From: Cladorhizidae sp. MBARI D1340-BT2 | Lineage: Eukaryota; Porifera; Demospongiae; Poecilosclerida; Cladorhizidae | Assembly (NCBI GenBank): GCA_028752905.1 | Contig: JAQNBH010000015.1 | Span: forward strand, 34,144,163 to 34,208,162 | DNA length: 64,000 nt | Reading direction: 5' to 3' | Shown here: positions 56,686 through 64,000 of the stretch, one piece after another | Layout of the letters: every line of letters begins with the position of its first letter | Numbering within the stretch: the stretch's first letter is position 1 | Translations under genes and position numbers: made by a program | Notes under the pieces: generated by a model | The model's database searches: none | The model's input: only the letters and a program-made list of their open reading frames with translations | What the model was told of the DNA's origin: nothing

Positions 56686-57115
56686 CACAAGCAAGGGAAA
56701 GATCAAAGGGACTGAGACTGACCATTAGTTGGATTTAGATATTGTTCACCTTATTACATGTATGTGTGTTTGTGCTAGCTGGAGTGATTGAGCATGCTCA
56801 CCACTGGACATTGTTATTGGTTAGCACATGGTGTTGTCCTTGTATGGTCATAACCAGGCTCTGGCTGGAGTTCTAATTAAGGTTACAGAGTCTGTGTTGT
56901 TGAGACACTATACTGAGTGTGTAACTGAATGTGTGGATACCTTGGCCTCAAGATACTTTACAACAAGCTGGTTGACTAGCTAGTAGGCACTAGGCTAGAA
57001 TAGGTTGGTGCTTAGCCTTAAAGTACCTGGTGGCAGCAGTACCAATAAGTGGCGGAATAGGCTAGAGCAGGGTAGAGACCCTTAGGTGATACACTAAGAC
57101 CCTATTCCTGTCACA
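56666..57115 (+). repeat. 3' LTR of element 2
   Basis: 450 bp. Differences from the 5' LTR include ACATTGTTATTGGTTAGC versus ACGGTTAGC and a small indel near 56725. Confidence 0.92.
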
Positions 57116-58425
57116 GTCTTGCAGGCTTGAGCTTGCACACAACATGTTTTTGCAGGTCTGAGCATGCCTAACCACAAACCACGTGCTGCAAACAAATTAC
57201 ATGATAGCTGAATGTCAATTTCACACCTCGCAGATAAAAGCAAAGGGATATGTATGCTCCACTGTCCAATATCTTGGTATAGATGGCTGGTTGCATAGTT
57301 CACCTGTTAGTTACCTAGCTCACCATTGTCCTAGCTCATCTGATCCTACATTCACATCTTTGACCTGAAAACGATAAAATTCTGATTAAAATATGGTGAG
57401 TGTCAGCCATCTTGGCGGCCATCTTGAATTTCTCAAATTCCTCAATGGTGACAGAGTGGCACCTGGTGGATTATCAATCTGGACCCTTCAAAGACTCAGA
57501 ATCCACTGAAAACAATTATGCGTCACAAAATTCCAGGTCCTTCAAAGAATAGATGTTTGGCAACCGGACTATAGCGGAAACACTGCGTAGGAGTTTTACA
57601 GTCAAGTACCTTCTATCTCCTGTCTCACCCAAGCCAAAGGTATTTTTCTTTTTTTCTTCTCCCCGCTACATAGATGATAAATGCATAGCTAAATATAAAT
57701 AGCACATGATGATATCTAGTGTAATTCAGTTATTAGGATGGCCTCCTGCAGCAACAAGGTCTGAGGGTGGGGAGAGCTGTCTGTATGGGTTTCCAACAGA
57801 AGAACAAGGGTCACAGGAAAGACAAAGACATTTCATCCAAGAGAGGGTCGTGCTGTAAGACATGTCACATTTCTCTGCAAGCATGAAAGCAACATTTGTC
57901 TGCAGCACTGCCTAGACCACCTGTACTAATATCACTAATAGAGCCATGCTCAACTTCTGTTAGCTACGTGTTCCTCTTCTTTTGGTTATTTATCTATTGA
58001 GAGAAACACAGTAACATGGACTGATTCAGCTAGCTAAAGTTAATGACAAGGGAGACCCAACAAACTATACAATAATTTAATAATAAATAAACAATTTAAA
58101 CGAGAGAGAGAGGAGTGCATAATACACTAGAGAATGCTAAAAAATGTTAACAAATGGATAATTAATTTTTTCAGAAGTCAGGCAACAGCAAGGTAGTTTT
58201 TTTTGGCTTCTTAAATGCCAGGTTTGAGTAGAGGTCGACCAGCTCCCATAACTTATGACATTAATGAAAAAAGAGTGTGCATGATAGTTGGTATGCACAA
58301 ATGGTTGAACAAGCTAGTAAAGCTGGTAGTTGCCTATTTGGAGGACACTGAGGATGGGATATGGAAGAGCCTGAGAGGATTTCCTGCAAAGGCAAATGAT
58401 TCTCCTCGTGGTAAGTGAGCATCAC
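57116..58425. other. Intergenic DNA after element 2
   Basis: Contains the dispersed repeat at 57420-57545. A small plus-strand open frame at 58215-58418 has no recognisable domain. Confidence 0.45.
57420..57545 (-). repeat. Dispersed repeat, copy 2
   Basis: Reverse-strand counterpart of 44235-44345. It also carries CATCTTGGCGGCCATCTTG at its edge (about 57408-57426). Confidence 0.6.
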
Positions 58426-58429
58426 CCTA

Positions 58430-60650
58430 GCTCAGAGTATAGGATCATCTGGTCGATGGATTACCTTTCAATCACTAGCCTAGCTGCAAATCCTTAGATA
58501 CGCTCCAGTTTCATTACTTTTCCTTTTGGGTAGAGGTCCCATACTACAGAACAGTAGCTGAGGAAAGGCACGACAATTGCCTTGTATAGATAGGTGAAGC
58601 ATTTAGTGTCATTGTGTCTGAAATTTCTATACAAGAAGCCTGGCAACTACCTAGCCTTGCAGCACACCATGTTGGTGTGAAGTCCCCGGCTCAGACCCTG
58701 ACTGATGGTGATGCCTAGGTAACTAATGTGGCTAACTTGCTCTTGTTGCTGTTCAATAATAGCTATATGACCCAGTCAACAATCAGAGAAATATCAGAAT
58801 GGAATGTAACCAAGTCCAACTTGCATGCGATTGGATTATAGAGCACAATGTCATCTGCGAAAAGACTAATGCCTGCATTTCTTGAGATAGATATGTAAAA
58901 AATTGTATTAACTGTCAGAAGGAAGAAAAAAGGGGACCCCGGATTGAGCCTTGTGGAACACCCGATGAAACTCTAGCCTCAGAGAGTGAGCTCATGAGTA
59001 CTACTTGCGGCCAGACAGATAGTTTTGAAACCAGGAATAGAGGGCACCCCCATGAGCCAGTGAGGAAAGGATCAAATTGTGACAGAGCGAGTCAAAGGCC
59101 TTTGAATGGTCGAAGAATACACAAGCTATAGCTAATCTTATTCCTCTCTAAAACCTCATGCCCATCTCTAGTGGCAGCCAGGATTTCTTCTTGGATGGAA
59201 CTTCCTGCTAAATCCAAACTGCTTGCTAGATAAGAACCCGTTTTGCAGCACATGATTTATCAGTATATTGTGCACCAGGTGCTCTAACAGCTTGGAAATC
59301 AGAGACGACAGTGAAATTGGACGATAATTGGAAATGGGCCGGTTCCCCACATTAAAGATGGGACAAGACTTTCCATTCCAAGGAATACTTCTTGTAGAAA
59401 GTAAGCAGTTGAAGACCTGCAGAATGTGAGCAGTTGAAGAGAGTTGACAGAGTTAGACCCTGCGCACAACCACTCAGCATATGACCATCAGGACCACTAG
59501 CGACATTTAAACACATGGGCTTGGTTAGCAGCAGTAAACACAGCTTGAGCATTTCACTGCCGAGAGGTCAGCAGGATAACACTGTATCTGAAGCCACAGG
59601 AAAATGTACACATAGCAAGAAACATGAAGAGAAGCAACAAGTAGTTCTTGATGAGAGTTGCTTTGTCTTTGTCTGGTAAGGCAGACTTGACTCCATTGGT
59701 CACAATAGTTGGAACATGCTTGGAGACAGAGTAGTAGTATGCCGACCAGAATTCTCTCAAGTTCTCTATCTTCTTGTACATGGAATTAAGGAAGAACTTC
59801 AATAGAGCTGCCACTACCTTATTCCTCTTGGAACAATAATTAGACCAAGCAGAAAGGGAGCCCTCTTTCCTGGGGTAGCTAGCTACTTGTTGGCTGACTT
59901 TCATCACACACACACACCATCTTCTCACTCACTCTTCCATGGAAGTGCCTTTTTTTACTATTTTACTAGGGATAGATCGAGAGATTCTGAGCATGAGCTT
60001 ATCCCTGAATCTTTCCCACGAACTGTTCAACATTGTATCTGACTTTGGTTATGAAATATGCTGAGATTCAGTGATGTAATCATTCAAACCTTCAAAGTCT
60101 GCCTTTGAGTACAAATTTTGCACCTGGGAAGAGGGCTGCGTGGAGGCAAGATGAGAGCCAGGTGAAGGAATAAGCTGTTGTGGTCAGAGGTGCCAATACG
60201 GGAGGCAACAAGTAGGCTCCTTAACATCTTAGGTCAAAACTGGAGGTCAAACCTACCAATTCAAGTGAAAGGTCTTCAGCAGGTCGACATCGAAGTCACC
60301 AACTATCATACTGCAGTGGAAGGAGTTGCTGGAGAATGCCCTCAACTTTTCCATAGTGGAGGCTGACTTTGGAGGTCTGTAGTGTAGGCCCACAAGTATG
60401 ATTACAGATGACACTGAAAGTTGAACAATCATGAACTCTACCTCATCCCACTGGTAGCATTTGACTTTTATGGATTTACAGATCGTCTCTTCTCAAGAGG
60501 TGATAACCCTCAACAGTTTCCTCAGACTCCATGATGCCAGGATGAAGCCTGGTCTCAGTCAGAGCAATGATGACTGGTTATTGACATTAATGAGTTCCAT
60601 TAGCTCACTCACCTTTGGGAGAAGACTTCCACAGTTGCAGTAGTAGCTAC
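58430..60650 (-). pseudogene. Decayed LINE: AP endonuclease and RT
   Basis: Minus-strand fragments in several frames keep LINE order. Endonuclease scraps (ILVGLHYRPP, SMIVGDFDVDLL) lie at about 60280-60400. The inter-domain region with LSAWSNYCSKRNKV lies near 59840. RT has PISNYRPISLSSLISKLLEH (59290-59350), FFDHSKAFDSLCHN (near 59100), ISLFADDIVLYNP with the catalytic FADD (near 58850), then YCSVVWDLYPKGKVMKLERI (near 58520). Many stops and frameshifts make it inactive. The clade is perhaps CR1/L2- or jockey-like. No 3' tail repeat was identified. Confidence 0.75.
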
Positions 60651-63344
60651 AGGCCCGGACCAACAGGACTTGAGTGATGAGAAGAATCTGAGTGCAAACT
60701 GGTTGAAGAAGGATTAAGTGACTGACTGTGATTGCTTAAGGTATTAGGACAGTCTGCAAAAAGAAAGACTGCGCATAGTAGCAAGGTGGACATAACCAGT
60801 ATCTATTCATCGAATAATTGCAGCTCTGCATATTTACTCCGATTTAACCCTAGGCCTTTAGTGTGATTCTACAAGAGACATTCATTACACTCAATTCCAG
60901 CTTGGTTTGAATGTGCATGTTGACCACACTTGACACAAAGGCAGAAGACACTAAGGTAAGTTCTAGATAATACTCACCAGCACCCTTTAAAAGACTCCGT
61001 AAGTTTTCCCCCTTAAGAGGGCAGGAGATATTGCTCACTGACTAGATAGAGACAAGTTATGAGATAGCTAGAGTGCAAATACTAACTAAAGAAGGTTATT
61101 AGTCAAGCACAAGCTAGACGATTACTTCTATCTGTGTTATCACTCAAGTGTCTATATCTTGGCTGTTTTGTGTTTCCTGTGTGGTGATTTGAAGGTCCAT
61201 GACAGTTTAACATTTTTATATGGAAGAAGGCATGTTCATGATGATCACCCCAGAAAGCATTGCAGCCATGTTCAGCCATGCTTCTTCAACTGCTATTGTC
61301 AAGGCACCATAATAAACTTCTCTTGTGATTGATTATAAGTTGTAATAGCTAGCTACACAAATTATTGATACATCCTCAAACCTCCAGTAACCAATGGTAT
61401 TTCTGACTTCATTGTATCTGATGGAGGGAAATCTTTAGGACATGCTCATGGAGAAATGTATTCCACGAGGACCATTGGTGGACTGTTAGAGGGAAGCCAG
61501 CCATACCTCAAGGAAAGAGGATCCCTGAATGCAAGGCAAAGCCGAATTCTTCCAGGGTGTGAGAGGTCAGCCAAGCACCTTCCATTAGCTAGGGTCATGA
61601 AGTGCTGCAATGAATTTAATATAGAAAATGCAAGTCAGTGGCAAGCACCTTAGATCTAGAGTGTCTTTGCTTTTTGATCGACTTCACATTTTCCCCTCAA
61701 GGGCTTAAGAGTAGCTGCTAAAACTTGATGAGGTTACACAAGACTCCAAGAGGGAGGAGATCTTGGAAGATAAGCTGACAGAAGAGTGCTTTTACAGCCC
61801 CTTAGAATCCTCTGAATATATCTTGCACATGGATTGCATTAGATAGGATTAGAGTGGCAGGAATAAGCTCACCACAGAGGAAGAATTAGTATGGTGGCTC
61901 TAATCAACATCAATGAAGTACCCCTTCCCTCTTCAGGCATTGTACTGAGTCAACTAGTAGCTGCTAGAGAGGGTTGAACTGTGACTGGAATTTCTGATGT
62001 GAATGTAATACCTGATGGCGAGGATGTAGTTACTGAGGCAGTAGGCACATCAGGAGTGGCTGTAAAAAGCTTTATGTTCGAGCAGAAGCCTTTTTGAGGT
62101 AGTAGATGGGTAAGGGCATTACATTGCAACGGTAAAGAGTCATTAGGGTGGTAAAACTACTCTTGAGTGCCTAGTGCTAGTTTCAAAGGGAATCCAGGCA
62201 CCCATGAAATATTCCCCAATGAGCCGGCACATCAGTCAAAGTGAGTTACCTATTACATTGATGTGATCCTGCTTACAGGGATCATGAGCTGGATTTAGAT
62301 GATATTAAGACGGGTTAGGACTCCCAACAACGCGGCACCTGACAAAGTTGGGTCACCAGCTGTACTACTCTGCTGGTGTATGTGTGATAATCAGAAAGTA
62401 AAATTGGACTGACGAAGTGTCATTGCAATAATGAATACATGAGGAACTGTGTTTCAGACATTTTGCATTTGTACTTGATTGAACAGCCAAATTGTGTGAA
62501 GCTACCATCTGCTGGATTATAACTGAGCACTCCACTAGAAACAACAAGTCCAGAAGGTCATTCCAGTGCATCTGTGGCAAGATGTTTAAAGTGAGAAGTT
62601 TTTGCCAATAATAATGTAGTCATATAAAATTACTATTTTTCTGCACCAATTTCAGCATTCTAATTTCATGCAGGCAACCGGCACATTCGGTACAGGGAGC
62701 CTCCCAAGAGGTTCTCCAAGGCTACTCACCTGCAGCTCCTGGGTAAATATGTCATCGGCTTCTAGTATGCATTCTAACTCCAGCAGATGGTAGCTTCACA
62801 CAATTGGCTGTTCAATCAAGTACAAATGCAAAATGTCCAAATCAACAGTTCCTCACGCATTTATTATTACAATGACACTTGAGGGTGGTAAATCTACTCC
62901 TGTTTTTTTTCCAGTTCTACCATGTTATTATCAATAATGCAACCATCCTCATTAATACCACTGGAAGCTCACATTTGAATTGGTTTCCTAAAAGAATACA
63001 GATATTCTGTACATTCACTATAAAGAAGATCTATTAATTTTTATTAAAAACGTACCTGCAATACATGAGCACAAAAGGTGCAATCTAACTACATTTTTCT
63101 ACTGATATTATAGCACTCACTAGAAAAGTGAAATTTGGTACACTGTTAGAATATACTTCATTTAAGATTTTTGGCTATAGGGCCATCACAGAATCATCTG
63201 GTGACAAAAAATGGCCGATGTTTTTCAGCCATCGGTTTCTTTGATGAAGTGTTTCAGGGGTAGAAAAAGTTTATAATGCTCATACTGATAGTGGGTATGA
63301 TAACCCAACAATGCTACAATGCTAATATATACATAATGCTAAGC
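60651..63344. other. Intergenic DNA with a large inverted repeat
   Basis: No gene supported. It contains the 62415-62880 inverted repeat. Confidence 0.45.
62415..62880. repeat. Inverted repeat with arms of about 110 bp
   Basis: 62415-62526 and 62773-62880 are reverse complements with roughly 10% differences by eye, sharing TTTGCATTTGTACTTGATTG. The spacer is about 245 bp. It could be a fold-back element or the ends of a small transposon. Confidence 0.8.
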
Positions 63345-64000
63345 ATTGGGGGGGGGATCTACATTCCATAGGTTAGTCAGTGCAATGTCCACCACAGAAA
63401 CAAAGAGCAGTACACTGCAGAGCATCCTTCTGGCACTTGCACTTCCTCTGCAGCAACCGCAGCGATTGAGTTCCCTACAAGCTTGTGAGGCTTCTGGTAA
63501 GGTTGTCCAGCGTACTTCCCAGCCTCCTTCATCCTTCTTTTTCCATCCCCATTCACTGGGAGACAGAGGCTCTGGAGCTGCTATCATCAACTGGGACCAG
63601 CCAGTGACCAGCCTGATAGACTGCCCTCTTGATGTGCTGGATGAGTGCAGCCTGATAGACTGCTCTCTTGATGTGCTGGGTAAGTGCAGCCTGAGTAGGT
63701 GGGATACCTTCAATTGTTCTCCCTTTCTGTGTAAACAGCTGTTTTCATGCATCATTCACCACACTGCTGATTGCTGGTTCGATCGAATGGAAGGACCACA
63801 AATCTCTCCAGTACCTCCTCTATACATTGTGGGCTTGGCCTAGCAACCAAGGCACAGAATGCTGAAGTGACATCTCCACATGCATTCCAGGTGTGCCATG
63901 CAGTTCTCTTGCCTCTACCTCCAAAACTGGACACAGTGTCACAACCAGTGAAAGCATGGAATATAGGCAGGGCAATACACCGATCTGGACCCAGTGCTCC
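63345..64000 (-). pseudogene. Second FEN-like/Cys-rich family member, partial and broken
   Basis: The frame entering from the right edge reads LPIFHAFTGCDTVSSFGGRG (Asp at 63938-63940), then VTSAFCALVARPSPQCIEEV and RFVVLPFDRTSN. A frame change near 63600-63760, associated with a 42-bp tandem duplication, leads to SPSEWGWKKKDEGGWEVRW, TTLPEASQACREL and a Cys-rich end (RCGC). The GCDT...GRGK block parallels WCDT...GIGK in the 46.5-51 kb locus and sits just before a similar Cys-rich tail, but the sequences are otherwise divergent. The rest lies outside the window. Confidence 0.6.

Larger units (their letters stand above)
51394..57115 (+). mobile_element. LTR retrotransposon 2: Ty3/gypsy with integrase upstream of RT
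   Basis: A full-length element: 5' LTR 51394-51837, PBS from 51840, Gag-PR 52085-53941, integrase 53966-55153, RT 55203-56030, RNase H 55943-56685, polypurine tract 56647-56665 and 3' LTR 56666-57115. Integrase clearly precedes RT, as in element 1 and the Gmr1-like group. The LTRs are very similar but differ by small indels and substitutions, so the insertion is older than element 3. At least four in-frame stops plus frameshifts interrupt the coding region. A clear target-site duplication was not found. Confidence 0.9.

Noticed and set aside
51389..57120. Target-site duplication of element 2
   Set aside because: Flanks GTCGG and GTCTT share only three bases; not enough to claim.
58215..58418. 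Plus-strand 67-codon frame
   Set aside because: No domain recognised and no splice context; probably chance.
63346..63843. Plus-strand 165-codon frame
   Set aside because: Antisense to the FEN-like/Cys-rich family fragment, whose minus-strand reading has family motifs.
1..64000. CRISPR arrays, rRNA, tRNA and bacterial operon signals
   Set aside because: None seen; direct repeats present are LTRs, tandem duplications or microsatellites, and the gene structure is eukaryotic.

Overview
The window looks like nuclear DNA of an invertebrate metazoan, most likely a sponge or other non-bilaterian. The AT-rich host sequence carries cell-surface genes built of fibronectin type III (FN3) modules with introns of about 55-70 bp inside module clusters, surrounded by a dense mix of retroelements. 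The host assignment is an inference from gene style and repeat content.

Two head-to-tail paralogous host genes lie on the minus strand. Gene A (9293 to 143, running out of the left edge) has a signal-peptide exon, an Ig-like exon and four FN3 exons. Gene B (43859 to 26947) appears complete: signal peptide, Ig-like exon, five FN3 exons, one transmembrane exon and an acidic repetitive cytoplasmic tail. Its nine predicted coding segments sum to 2232 nt, an exact multiple of three (743 residues plus stop). Every extracellular domain exon is phase 1-1, the classical exon-shuffling module.

The space within and between these genes is filled with mobile DNA. From left to right: a 173-bp perfect tandem duplication (3604-3949); a Penelope-like GIY-YIG remnant (10.4-11.0 kb) with hammerhead-type motifs; a 1.14-kb element with terminal inverted repeats (11496-12635); a decayed Ty3/gypsy fossil (12.7-14.2 kb); a Ty3/gypsy element with integrase upstream of reverse transcriptase (14572-19839, minus); an intact LTR element with one 1620-codon ORF, identical LTRs, a 5-bp target duplication and an apparent self-priming site (21237-26689, minus); a decayed hAT-like gene (44.7-46.0 kb); a second integrase-before-RT element (51394-57115, plus); and a decayed LINE with AP endonuclease and RT (58.4-60.65 kb, minus).

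The least explained object is a decayed gene of about 4.4 kb on the minus strand (46.54-51.0 kb). Its fragments carry the ordered acidic motifs of the FEN1/XPG nuclease superfamily followed by a Cys-rich tail. A related but divergent C-terminal piece lies at the right edge (63.35-64.0 kb) and a possible third scrap at 5.74-6.21 kb. No known transposase accompanies them. I regard this FEN-like multicopy family and the self-priming LTR element as the best candidates for something worth following up.
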